This document shows, piece by piece, positions 43,916-55,811 of a stretch of 64,000 nucleotides of DNA. The DNA comes from Phyllostachys edulis (Eukaryota; Streptophyta; Magnoliopsida; Poales; Poaceae). The stretch covers positions 33,283,298 through 33,347,297 of the forward strand of contig CM070563.1 in NCBI GenBank assembly GCA_036346405.1. Reading direction: 5' to 3'. The translations under genes and the position numbers were made by a program. Each line of letters begins with the position of its first letter. Within the stretch, counting starts at the first letter, position 1. A model generated the notes under the pieces. The model worked only from the letters and a program-made list of their open reading frames with translations. It did not search any database and was not told the origin of the DNA.

Positions 43916-45849
43916 TTAGTTTCATATATGTGCGTATACTCTTGTTTAGTGGTATACATTTTCGTGTGGAGCGAGTTTTAGATGTTTTTTCTTTGATATA
44001 TGATGTTTTCACATGTTTCCCTTCAATTCCTATGTCGAGTTGTGATATTTAGTTCGTTGTTATAGTTCTATCTGTTGTCCATGGTTGTCTAATTCTTTGG
44101 GTGAATTGTATGCTTTTGTATCCACATGTATGAAAGTCATAGGAGATTCTGTAGTTTTTGTGTTTTAGTCTCCATAGAATTTATATTTTGTCATCTGGAA
44201 TGTTTCTAACAGAGCAACTAAAAAATTTAAGCTAAGCTGGCTAAATAGGCAAAAAAAAAATAATTTTGCCATTTGAAATGTGCCTTTTGAATCAGGTTTT
44301 CTTCGTCTTCTTTTGTTGTGCCACTCCAACTTTCTTCTCCAACTCCTTTTATCTTCATCAAAATCCAGCAATATATGGAACCTGCAATGGAAATATATTG
44401 AGAGAAGAGAACGAGTGAGGTGTAAATTGATTATAGCACACCAAAGTAAACTATTACTACAAGTCAACAATAACAATATATAAAGCCAGCACAGTTGTTA
44501 GACAAGCCATTAAAATAGTCAACAATAGATTGTTTGGGAAAGCATATCAAGTGATGATAAATTTATTAACTCATAGTTACGTGTCATACATAGAGATTTT
44601 TGAACAGTTGCTAAGTAATGTTCCAAAAACTATAAGTGCTCAAAAGGGTTATGGAGAGACGCATAGGTACAGAGGTATTTGCAGGGTCATGTCAAAACCA
44701 TATACATGTAAATCCATATATAAGAAACACCAGAGTGTGCCTTTTGTATGAAAATTAACTAGACTTAAAATATGAGTTGTATTACAATGAACACTACATG
44801 CTATTTACTTACAAAGTTCAATGACCATGTATTAGTAACATACAAACTCTGCTTGAAAATGGAATTTACTAGAACTCACCAAATCAAGACTATCAAATGT
44901 TCATCTCTCCTTCAGCTTTAGGTGAAGTTCTATGATTTCCACCTTTCATTTTTCATCTTCCTTTGCCGCCTTTCATTCTCATTTTTCATTGCCATGTCAT
45001 TAGCACATTATGTAGTATCAGTTTAAGCAATGTTCTATATATTAGCAAACTTCAATTAATCAACCTTCTACATTCCCGAAAAATCCAAGGTGTTCTATTA
45101 AATAACTTTCCATCTCTTCCCTCATCCTTTTTTAACTCTATTTCTCATGAGAATTGAATTGCACGAACTGCTGCGTACGCATGACCTTAAGTCTCAAAAC
45201 AAGAGTGAACATAATCTTTGATCGATTCTTTATATGAGCTAACATTTTTTATTCTTGTGGATTTCGCACATTCGACTGCAGTTTGATTTTGTGGAGACTG
45301 TGTTGAGCCTTAATGTCATGTGTAGGTAGCATCCCTTGTAATCGTATTCTCATGATAGAGAGAGAGTTCAAAATGGATGGGGGAAGAGATGGGAATTTAT
45401 TTAATAGCACAGTTGGGATTTTTTTGGGATTGTGGAAGGTTGATTAAGTGGAATAGGTTGGGATATGGAACATTAGAAAGGTGGGTGATTTACCTTTGAA
45501 ATAATTATATGAAATTATATATTTTTGGTTGGTATTGCTTCTCAGAGTTAGTAGCAGCTTTTCACCACGATTCATCTGAATTATTTCTATTTTTGTGTTT
45601 TGCTGAAAAGTTTCCATAGATAGCAAGTAAACGAGATGGCGTCCGCATAGTCTTCGCTGCTATCATCGCCGTCGTCGAATGTGTCTAGCGCTCTGAAGAA
45701 AGAGGCCACTAAGTGAGATGGCAGAGGAATATCAAAAAGGCCTAAGGGCCGAATGACCATCACGATGGTCACTCCCGTTGACATCCCTCTGCATCCTAAG
45801 AAAGCAGTGGCAGCATTCTGGACCAGTTGTGGGATAGTTGGAAGGGAAC
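43916..45849. other. Intron-like or unassigned AT-rich stretch inside the CACTA
   Basis: Only short open frames and no recognised protein. It lies between the possible first exon and the Transposase_24 region. A-rich and T-rich tracts are frequent, and no terminal repeats or target duplications were found within it. Confidence 0.4.
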
Positions 45850-48450
45850 GAGTCCCTATCACCACAACAAGCTAGAAGTCTCTCACGGACGAAGAGAAAG
45901 ACCAACTGTGGGCCGAAATTTCAAGGTTGTTCAAGATCCCAGCAGAAGTCTAGGGGCTCATGCGACGGCATGCGTTACTCGCGATGGGAAAAGCGTCGAA
46001 GACCTTCAAGGGCTCGTGCGACGGAATACGTGAACAAGGATCGGACGCCCTTCACGAAGTATCAATTCGTGTCGTGGGATACATGGAACGCCTTTGTGCG
46101 GATGAAGACGATAGCCAAATTTTAGGAGCAAAGTGCATCGCACAAGGCCATCCAACTATCCAAACATGAAACACTCACCCCTACAAACTCGGCATCACCA
46201 GGTATGCGGGTAAAATCCGGCAATGGATGAGGGAGGACAGGGACGCAATCTAGTGGGAGCCCTCCCTACCATTTGCTGGGATTACAGACAAGCGCGCTCG
46301 AAACTGGTTAAGAGCGAGGTCATCAACCACGTCTTTGGGCGCCATCCCTTTCATAGATGAGGAAGTGTCCCAATGTCTGGTAAGATATGTCGAACTACCT
46401 AGTTGTTAAAAAGTCCACAACTTCATAGGGTCTAAAATGACATAATGTCCTCTTGTAGCAAACATTGACTACCGAATCTTCCCAAGGCTCCTTCGAAGCA
46501 GCCAACAAGAAGGATATACTATCCACGACCTAGGAAACAAGGAGCATCCTGATCACATGCGAGGCCTTGGGGTTTATGTACCTTGGAGACATGGATTCCC
46601 ACATGATTCTGGGGCGTATAGGAGTAGGAAGAGATCCAAGGTCAGGCACAAGGAACAGTTGAAAGAAGAGATACATGCAAACTTTCGAGGACAGATAACA
46701 ACATTGTAGGAACGAATGAATCAAGTCCTCAACCGGTCGCAAGCCGCCCCCATTATTTTGGGAGGCAGTCCTCCTCAACATTGGAGTAGCTGCGCGTCCA
46801 CGCCACTTTCTGAACATCACGATGTCCAATTACCTATCGACGACATCCAGGTAATGTACATCTCTAGCATGCTCCAAAGATAGACATGTAGGATGTCTTA
46901 GCTAATTGTGTATCGTTTTTTTTGGAGCCCACACCCTGCAAGCTCCAAGTGAGGTTGGTTGAGTCTATTTCTATTGAGACTGGGCGGGGGATGGCGTTTC
47001 CATGCCAGGAAGGGATAGTGCTGCACGGTACCCAGCTGGCGCAGGGTTACGCCAAGGTCTAGGTGGACATGGTAGATGACACTTGCATGGCCGTCTCATT
47101 GGAGAAGCCCCCAAATGAAAACATCATAACACTAGGGGATGCCGTGCACACTTTTGTCCAGTGGTCCAAGAGGGACATCGCCCTTGACCCTGTAGTGCCA
47201 TGATCTTCACACAACCATGACTCTCCAACAGAACCCTCGATGACTCCACCTCAACCTTCGCTTCAGAAAGCCGCCGTATCGGCTCTTGTGGAGGCGACGC
47301 CGAAGAAACAAGAAAAGTGTGCCTAGTTGTCTCCTGAGAAGATCTATAGCAAGCGAGGCGCTAAGGCCAAATCGAAGAACATTAAGGCGCCTCGCAAGGC
47401 CTGGATGTTCAAACTTGGAATGTCATTTGTCCCCAACACACTATTACCCACCCTTGGAGTGGGTTGCGAGAGTTTGCATGTCTGGTACGTGCAGAGGACC
47501 AACACGTAGAGGACAAACCGGCCTACTGGAATCACCGTCAAATACATGGAGAGGCATTTCCTCCACGAGCCGGGCTTCCTCACTATGGGCTTCCAAGACT
47601 TATTCGAACTATTCAACCTCAACGCCCTCGACACCTCACTTCTACGATGCTGGGCACTGTACGTGTGTACAATCAAGTTCTACATTCACATAATACTGAT
47701 AAATGTCATAACAAATTGCTTGTGTATTGATACATGATGCAAGAAGCCTGGCGATTGCGAGAACCAGTGGGTTTTCTCGACCCATAGTTGATCTCTGAGC
47801 AATGCATCACCCAAGATGCATCCTACGTCGAGAATTACATAACTAAGGGATTGTTTGCTCAGGACAACAAGGAGTACATACTGGTGCCCTACAACCAGAG
47901 GTAAGTGTTTCACTACTTGGTATACAAATTTTATTTGTACTTTATACGCAACACGAACTTAGGTTTAATATACCTTGATTCCCTACTCAACAACAACCAC
48001 GACTTCACCCTTGTGCAACAAGTACTAGACAGGTATGCTCATTTCCTCCATACATAACTCTATTATAGTCTTCCATCATTTGAAATGGTCGAAGATAACT
48101 TTTTGGAATCACGTAGGTCATTCAGCGCCTATGTTGCCAGGGGAGGAAGACACAAGGAATCGAGCGCCACACTGAAACACATGACGTGATTTTTAGTACC
48201 CGCTATAACTCAATAATCATGTATCACACTTCATAGTAATGCCTCTTGAACTGACTATACCTATATATGTAATTCTATTTTTGCAGTGCCACCAGCAACT
48301 ACACGACCACCTATGTGCATTCTACATTTGCCGTCATATGCAGGAAATCATGGATGCTAAGACAAATGATCTAGAGGTTTGTCAATCTCGCAATAATTAT
48401 TTCCTAATTACCAATTTAAATATATACGCTTACTACTTTACTCTTAGCGA
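45850..48450 (+). pseudogene. CACTA second gene: Transposase_24 / DUF8039 / Ulp1-like (C48) protease, decayed
   Basis: Across several frames the order of domains is that of the second gene of grass CACTA elements. DRTPFTKYQFVSWDTWNAF and later blocks to 46850 match the Ptta/En-Spm (Transposase_24) region. CKLQVRLVESI..LGDAVHTFVQWSKRDIALD (46935-47195) matches DUF8039. FQDLFELFNLNALDTSLLRC (47590-47650), NKEYILVPYNQ (47868-47900) and the CHQQLHDHLCAFYICRHMQE block (48285-48350) follow the layout of the Ulp1-like C48 protease. The expected His-Trp and Gly-Cys-Gly-rich active-site surroundings are eroded. There are many stops and frame shifts. Introns were not resolved. Confidence 0.75.
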
Positions 48451-49180
48451 CAGGGCATGACCATCAAATTAAGTACATTCGATCTGAACGAAGTCTCGGA
48501 CGTTCGAGGACGGCTCTCCATATTCGTCAAGACGGAAATCATTGACTCAAAAGGAGAGTTTCACTCCTTCAGCAACACCGCTTAATATAGGTTCAAACAA
48601 TTGATTCGATTGTAATTCACTTTGAGTTGTAATTCAATTGTAACTCTAGCGACAATACATGAACATTCTTTTGCAATTGATTTTGAGTTGTAAATCACTT
48701 TGAGTTGTAATTCACATATCTGTGATTTATCCGTTTTCTGCTTGCTTGTTTTCAGATGACATGGCTAGCATTTCCTGAGGCTAGCTGAAAAACAGAAAAA
48801 ATATTTAGGTATAGAACGAATTATCACAGACTGTTTTGTGGCATAAACCATCTATGAAGGCCTACTATCACAGACGGCTACCACCAACAACTGTCTGTGA
48901 TATGTTGGATATCACAGACGGTTCTTTTTACTAACCATTTGTGATATGTCTCCAATCACAGACGGTTGGTACATATAACCGTCTGTGATGGCCGACACAT
49001 CACAAATGGTTTTTGGTAGAAGCCGTCTATGATAGTAGGCCGTCATAGATGGCTTCGACCAAAAACTGTATGTGAAGGCCTACTAACACAGACGACTACC
49101 ACCAACAACCATCTGTGAAGGCCTACTATCACAAACGGCTACCACTAACGGCTTCGACCAAGAACTGTCTATGTTGTGAC

Positions 49181-50777
49181 TGTTGGCTTATGGGTAGGCT
49201 ACGATAGTTACAAATCAAAAATTTCTACCACGCAAACCAGGAAGCCAAGTAAGTAGGTGATCATAGATCGCTACCACCAGACGCGCAGAGCAGCGGAAGA
49301 AGGGTTGGAGTAGCCTGGTCCAACGTAGAGCGCGTCGGTGCGGTGGTCGTGGTCGATCGTCTCCTCCAGCGACCTCTGCAGTTCCTTGTGAAGATCGCAG
49401 TTCGTCCACAAGCGCAACAGCAACCGTAGTAGCGCCTCTACGGTATCAACATGTCTAGGGAAGGAACAACCATACGCAGTGTGATAGCACCAAGTCGCAC
49501 GGTAGAGCTCTCAGGAAGATGGCGGCTAGGGTTTCGGTGGAACAACTCAACTCACGACTTTCGTGTGTCTCGTCTATCACGTTCACCACCACCCTTCCAA
49601 CAGCCTCATGCATCTCCTCATATAGTGCTCGTGACGGATCCTATCCAAACACGTTTGACAAATCAGATTCTGATTGGTTTGTTCCAACCCGTTAAGTGTG
49701 TAACCACAGAGGTTCATGCGTAATCGCCAGACTCGAAACCCTTTCCGATCATGAGTCGTTAGCGGTTCCTAGTAGGACATAACGACTCCCGAATACACAC
49801 AAATTATATCGGACGAACCTTAGTGCAACATGATCTACAACCAAGTCCCCATCACTTACGACTAGGTCCTATCTCTATATGACTAGTTTGTATTTGGTCA
49901 CGACCAGTTCGTAACTCCTTACGACCAGGTTTCGACCACTCTGTGATTTCGTTCGACCAGTCTACGACTAGCTTGTATCTCCATACGACCAATCCGTAAC
50001 TGATCGAACTAAGCGACCTACTCGTGTATTCTCCCTTTGCCTCATGATGTTTGGTTGAACTCTAGGTGAGATGTTGTGTCATCCATAGACTGTTCAATAC
50101 TTTCTCGATCGAGTGTCGGATAAATTCACATGGTCGAACACTTCGTCGACCACTAGTGGCATGGCCATGCACTTTCTTTATCCGACCACAACGAGAGGCC
50201 CAGAGACATCTCTCCTGTTATGTTAGGAGGGGCAAATCCCATATCCGACCAGTCACATTCCTCCACATGTTTCATAGCATACCCGAAAGCTACCTTTATA
50301 ACTACCTAGTTACGAGTAGCAATTGGCAACCCCTAAGAGTGCTATTACATATGTAGGAATCCATGCTGATCTCAGGTCTAAGGATTATACATCATCATTG
50401 CTTGAGACCAACTAACGACACATAGAATCATAACAATCTCAATATTGTCTCAAGATGGGTCAATCCAACCCCATGTTCTCTAACATGTGTTCACATTATT
50501 GATTCGATATCCCTATATCCATGACCGGTGAAACATAGTCATCAATCAATACAATGTGCTGGTCGATAGAGTCAATAGTGTTCTGACCATTGACATCCGA
50601 CTAAGGATACATTTAGAACGACATCATATAAGTTAAGAGTTTCACCAACAAGTCACATACTTGTTAATCTTCATAACCAATGATTCATTCAATGAACAGG
50701 ATAACACATTATCCAATATTATGAATATAATGAAATATAATTATTTCTATGACTGCCTCTAGGGTATATTTCCAACA
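49181..50777 (-). mobile_element. Solo LTR, Ty1/copia Angela/BARE-like
   Basis: On the minus strand it starts TGTTGGAAATATACCCTAGAGG and ends with CTACCCATAAGCCAACA. The duplication GTGAC is exact on both sides (49176-49180 and 50778-50782). It is 1,597 bp and belongs to the same family as 23019-24620. It lies in the right subterminal repeats of the outer CACTA. Confidence 0.93.
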
Positions 50778-50894
50778 GTGACTTATCACAAACAGCTCAC
50801 AAATCGTCTGTGATAACGTCTGTTATCATGGACACATAAATTCAGACGGTTCAGAAACTGTTTGTGATGACGGTTTAGAACCGTCTGTGATGAC

Positions 50895-51394
50895 CAAGGT
50901 TGTCAGAATCGTGATTCTGAATCGGATCGGAGACACTCCGGTAGGATCACAATTTTGAATCGAATCGTAGAATTTAATATTCTACCTGATTCTACCGAAA
51001 AATTTTTCAATGTGTCGTGTATTCCAAGAGTGATATGAGTGTTCATTTGGTCATTTGACATCTAATTTGATTGATAAATGTCTAAATCGTAGTTTAGATT
51101 CCATATCACTCAGAACTATAGCTAAAATATTGATTTTAACAACCTTGCCATTACCCTAATATTTTACATAAAAAGTAAAATAGATAAATAAAATAATTTT
51201 TATTATTACAAACATCTAAATCTTAATGTCTAACCTACTAATTACTTAGTACTTATCATACAACTTGAATTGAGGGATAAGACACAACCAAACACCTAAA
51301 TCTATTGTAATTTGAGTTGATCTGGGATTCTACCTGATTTTACCTCCGATTCTACCCCAATTCTATGACTAGAGTCGCGATTTTAACAACCTTG
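50895..51394. mobile_element. hAT-type MITE
   Basis: The 500-bp element has termini CAAGGTTGTCAGAATCG and CGATTTTAACAACCTTG (about 15 of 17 inverted matches) and an exact 8-bp duplication GTGATGAC (50887-50894 and 51395-51402). The CA..TG ends and 8-bp duplication indicate hAT. It is AT-rich with no coding capacity. It lies 24 bp inside the CACTA right end. Confidence 0.9.
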
Positions 51395-51418
51395 GTGATG
51401 ACCCTTTGTATAGTAGTG

Positions 51419-52222
51419 TCAGGTCATCACTCCATTGTCCTCTAAGAAAAGAAAAGCTAATATATCCTCCCGAAAGACAAAATAAAAGCTAATATCTCTC
51501 TTCTCAGAAAAGATTAGAGAAGCCAATATCTCCTCTTAAAAGAGAACGAAATCTAATCTGTCTCATCTCAGAAAAGAAAGAAAAGAAAAGCTAATACTTT
51601 CTTCCAAACTAACTGACAAAAGGTTCTTGTTTTGTTTAGTGCGGGCAGATGCTAGCTGCAATCGATGATGCCGTTGATAATTCCGTCACGTCTGTACCAT
51701 CCACTCTCATGTTGTCGGCTGTTAACTGCATCTCTTTCTTTTCGTAGAGAACCAATCTGCTCATCATTTTGGGAACGACACACAGATTAGGTACTTGTCA
51801 GCTCAGGACAGAAAACAGTGACCCTGCTGCCTGCTGGAAAAGGCATGTCGTGATGAATCTGACCGTCTATATGTAGTACCAGCAGCTAGTCGATCTAGCA
51901 AACAGCGAACATGTGTCAGTATGTCGATGATTGGACATGATGCAAGCCAGCATGGTGAGTTATCTTGCTTTTATTTGGTTCGTGTTTGACATTTCATCCC
52001 TATCATCTGTAGTTAGACATGAATTGGCTGCAGCTGGGTAACAACTACAGATCGTTTGAACCTTTGATCACGTAAACATTATATATAGAGAGAGACAATA
52101 GATCCGACGGGATGGAAGAATTTCGGCCAAGCATCAATATTTTCCTTCAGGTTTTCCCATTTCCCTCCAAATTTGCCAACTTAATTCTTTCTTTCTTACG
52201 GTTCCCACAAGACTAGGACCAT
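51419..52222. other. Unassigned sequence with a small array
   Basis: The left part (51430-51600) has about four imperfect copies of an AGAAAAG..AAGCTAATATCTCCTC unit. The rest, to the next LTR, holds no gene I recognise. TATATATAGAGAG at 52082 resembles a promoter core, but no reading frame follows before the next element. Confidence 0.45.
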
Positions 52223-52939
52223 TGTCGGTAGGGATGAAAACGGATCGGATACGAACGGATAATGGCTCTGCCATATTTGTTTTTATATTTTTTTTCCCGG
52301 ATGTGGATATGAATACGGATGCGAATAATATCGAATACGAATACGGAGCGAATACAAATCGAAACGAATATGGTCACGGATATTTTTTCGGAACATGAAA
52401 ACCCCTTAAATTGCATACTAGAAATTAATGAAAACATATAACTAGTTTGTTTGATACAAACATTCATAAGTTGTTCATATTTCTTGGGCTCAGCCCAATC
52501 TTCCTTTTTGGGCCAGCCCGCCTCTTTTCTCCCCTGGCCCGGTTCGCCCAGCCACCTTCGGTATCCCCCTTTTTTGGCCTAGCTCCCACGCCATCTCCTC
52601 GTCTCTGGCTTTCTTCTTCCCCGGCCAAAACAGTCGAGCGGCCCATGCCCTCTCTCTCCCTCACCCTCACGCTCAAATTTCGTGACTATTTATTCGTGCG
52701 CGGTCTAAGCATTTGATTGATTTAATTTTTATACTATACCGATACTTATTATTATTGCTAAAACTACTATTATTAAACCTATGATGAATTTTACCTTTTT
52801 ACCCTCTTAGCTAAATGCTGGTTTTCTATCCCTTTTTCTTAACCCCTAATCTTACCTTACCACCTAATCCCTTTACTCTCTCTCTCTCCTACTAACTCCA
52901 TAGCCGAAAATATCCCCTACTGCACGCTTGCACCTATCT

Positions 52940-53200
52940 TTATCTTCTTCTTCTTCATTCCTCACTCCACTCCCCATTCTTTCTCTCCCTTCCCCTTTTC
53001 TAGATTCTTCCGCCACTGCCGCAGCTCCTCACCGCCGGTTGGCCGCCTCCACCCACGCCATCCTCCTGCTCGGCCTTGCCGGCGCCGCCACCCCCGGCCT
53101 CCACCTGGTGCTGCCACCTCGCCTCCCCTTGGCCCAGCACCGCTGCCCTCCTGGCTTGGCCCTGCACCCGGCTCGGTCTGACCTCGCGGCTCGGCATGCT
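52940..53200. other. GC-rich stretch inside the hAT element, origin unclear
   Basis: Open frames exist on both strands because of GC richness (for example the plus-strand alanine/proline-rich frame from 52928). It may be a second captured exon or promoter piece, but I recognise no protein. Confidence 0.35.
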
Positions 53201-53590
53201 TTAGCGCCGCCCCCGGCCCATGCCGGCCACCATCCGCCTCAACGCGGGCCCCTCCCTGTCGAGCAGCCACACGGCGGTGTGGAGCAGCCCTTGGTGCGCG
53301 TGCCCGCCTGCGAATGGCTTGGGCCCGCCGACGTCGAGGAGGACACGGTAGTCCTCGAGGCGCGCGAGGTCGAGACCACGCACGGCGAGCACGACCTCCC
53401 CGCGGGCGCGGTCATGGGAGAGGCGGTACGGCGGGCAGAGCAGCGAGGGTGGCGCTGGCTGGTGGTTGGACATAGCGTCGTAGGCCACGAGGGCGACGCG
53501 GCAGGCGCGCGGGAAGAGGGCGAAGGAGGAGGGGGACGCTGCGGGCCAGGAGGCGATGTCGTTTGCACCGGCGAGAGAGAGGGCTGAGGG
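53201..53590 (-). pseudogene. Class 3 lipase gene fragment captured by the hAT element
   Basis: On the minus strand an open frame encodes SLAGANDIASWPAASPSSFA, LFPRACRVALVAYDAMS, EVVLAVRGLDLARLEDYRVL and PFAGGHAHQGLL..AVWLLD. These match the N-terminal domain and early lipase fold of plant mono-/diacylglycerol lipases, which hydrolyse acylglycerols. The frame has no stop over this match. It diverges after REGPALRRMVA and ends soon after, so the GHSLG nucleophile motif and the rest of the catalytic triad are absent. The upstream end passes into hAT subterminal sequence near 53590. Identification is from memory of the family. Confidence 0.75.
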
Positions 53591-55811
53591 CTGAGCTGTT
53601 GTGAAATTTCGGATATCCAGATTAGGCTTATCCGGATAATCCGTATTCATATTCGTATCCACCAGATATCATGCCTACTGTATTCGTTTCCGTTTCCGAT
53701 AAAAAAAATCCAAATCCGTTTCCGATCCGAAAATTATCCGAGAAAAATCCGATCCGAGACAATAAGAATCCGTTTTTGTCCGGATCGGTCGGAAACTATC
53801 CGATCCGTTTTCACCCCTAATTGTCGGGACCCGGATTTACACATCCGAAACACTCTGTGTATTCTGAACTACTCCTTCATCAGTAGCTAGTTTACACAGG
53901 AAATATTGATGAAATACCATCCATTTATCGATTTAGCTAAAGAAATCTCAAAATAACAAATAGTAATAATAACCGAACCTTATGGTCAACGTTTACTTAA
54001 CTTACCATGCAGGGCTAAAGAAACAAATAAACTCAACGAGAAAACTTGGAAAGACCAATTAACATGTCCACAGCTTAATTTTATATGAATTTAGGAATTT
54101 GAACGGACTGAATCGGAGTCCAAACAAAGGAGAACAGACTCTCGAAAGATTTGCTAGAAAGGAAAAAGAGAGAGAGAAAAGAATATTCAGGGAATATTCC
54201 TTCGGCATAAAAGAAAAAGGAAAAAAAAATTGAAACTGACAAGTGGGGCCCAGTTGTAAGTGAAAGAGAGAGAGAAAGAGAGGATGACATGTGAGGCCGG
54301 GCTATAGGAGAGAGAATGGAAGACAGAGAGAGATTGACAGGGGTGACTCACATGCAAGAGAGAGAAAGAGAGACAGGGAGCAGAACAGAGGAAGTGGCGG
54401 CGGCAGCCTGCGCTCGATAGAGGCGATAGAGTGGTAGCCAAGGGGGGAATGGGTTGCCGACAAGGAGATGGAGCTTTGGGTGGTGACAGCGCGGCGATGA
54501 GGTGGCAGCAATGTCGATGGCAGCAGGGGGAAACACGGGCTCGTAGCGGTGATGGTGAAACGAGGGCGCCTGATGAGAAAGAAGGTGAGCATCGGCTCGA
54601 AGGTAGCACAAGGAGCATAGAGGGCGGCTTGGGATCACTAGAGAAGGATGGAGGCTGTGGCGCATCGACGGCCTGGGGCGAGGAAGAAGACGCGGGGCGA
54701 CGAGGCGGCAACGAGGTGTTAGGGTGGCGGAGAGAGCAAAAGAAAGCATGGGATCAAAAGAGGATAGCGAGGGACGCGAGGTGACGCGCACAGAAATGGC
54801 AAGGAACTCACCAATGGCAAGATCGGAGGAGGGGTGGTGTGGCCGGATTTGGGGAAGATGGTGCGATGACTGTCCGGGGACGCTCGAGCGAGCACCTCGA
54901 AGAACGTTGCAAGGCAAACTCAATGGCGGTGGAGGCACAGACGGAGGAGCACCGATGGTGATGTAATCGACAATGAGAGGCTTGCAACAGCGGTGTCTTC
55001 TTGAGCTTGATTCAATGAGATGGAGATGAGACTGAAGCCGGTGGCTAGGGCTTTCGGAAGAGGAGGTCGATGCGCAAAAACCGACGCAGGTGGTGCTCTT
55101 TTAAAGGGCTAGGATGGGAGTATCCGGGAGAAGCACGGCAGTGCCACGTGTCCGGCTCATACACGAGTTGGAGTCCGGAGGAAGAAGGAGCCGACGAGTG
55201 CGGCCCCGCGGGTCAGAGAAAGAGAAGGAAAAGGAGTAGGCTCATGCGGAAAGGAGAAGGAGCGGGTCGGGCCAAGGCTGAGAAAAAACGAGCCGGTTCG
55301 AGTGGAAAAGAATTGAGCCGAGAAGAATGAGCCCGAAGAGAAAATTGGAATTAAAAAGTGTGGATATCATCGGGATATGCTCACGATCTTCGGATGATGC
55401 TACAATTGTCAATGTCGTCGAAGGTTTATCAAATCACTCATTTTCGACGGAGTTCAAGTCTTTGTCGAGCTTGAGCGGTCTGACCGTTTTGTTAATGATC
55501 CGACCGACCAAATCAAGGTCGACCGCAATGCTTCGTGAATCCGGCAGTGGTCAAACCGGCCTTTGGGCACAGTCTGACCGGCCATAAAGAGATTTTGGAT
55601 TTTGAAGCCAGGCCAAAAATAGAGGGTGTAGGCAAGAGAGGGGATTCTCCTACACTTGGTCTCATAATTTTTGGAGCTTCGAGTCAAAAGTTCTATTCGT
55701 TTGAAATTTTCAGAAGGTTTCGGATTTCCAGGGATGAAAATTGGCTAAGTCCCAGTTGGACGGTCAGACCGGCCAATAGGTGGTGGTCAGACCGGCTAGG
55801 GGCGGTCAGAC

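Larger units (their letters stand above)
38122..51418 (+). mobile_element. CACTA transposon composite (outer element or elements)
   Basis: The right end is TTTGTATAGTAGTG (to 51418), a CACTACTATACAAAG terminal repeat. The unit contains a TNP2 transposase relic (38122-39746), subterminal repeats at 43310-43610, a Transposase_24/C48-type second gene (45850-48450) and subterminal repeats at 48820-49180 and 50783-50890. The motif GGCTAGC..GGCTAGCTGAAAAA follows both genes (39835-43286, interrupted; 48764-48790), so two CACTA elements with similar 3' regions seem to be fused. The left end was removed with the Tat-like element. Later insertions are the inner CACTA, a copia solo LTR and a hAT MITE. 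Confidence 0.7.
52229..53819. mobile_element. Non-autonomous hAT element carrying a captured gene fragment
   Basis: The termini TAGGGATGAAAACGGATCGG and its partner CCGATCCGTTTTCACCCCTA, with the exact 8-bp duplication ATTGTCGG (52221-52228 and 53820-53827), indicate hAT. Subterminal parts (52240-52380 and 53600-53810) are full of GGATACGAATACGG-like and ATCCGTTTCCGAT words. The centre is GC-rich and includes a lipase gene fragment (53225-53590, minus strand). No transposase is present. Confidence 0.9.

Noticed and set aside
47286..47693. 135-codon frame as a separate gene
   Set aside because: The adjacent frames match the CACTA second gene; this frame is a shadow of it.
51900..51990. Possible first exon ending in GTGAGT
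   Set aside because: A single donor-like site with no recognisable protein and no downstream exon.
54187..54938. Long minus-strand frames (174 and 196 codons)
   Set aside because: Serine/proline/leucine-rich translations of a purine-rich LTR segment, overlapping in several frames, with no recognisable domain.
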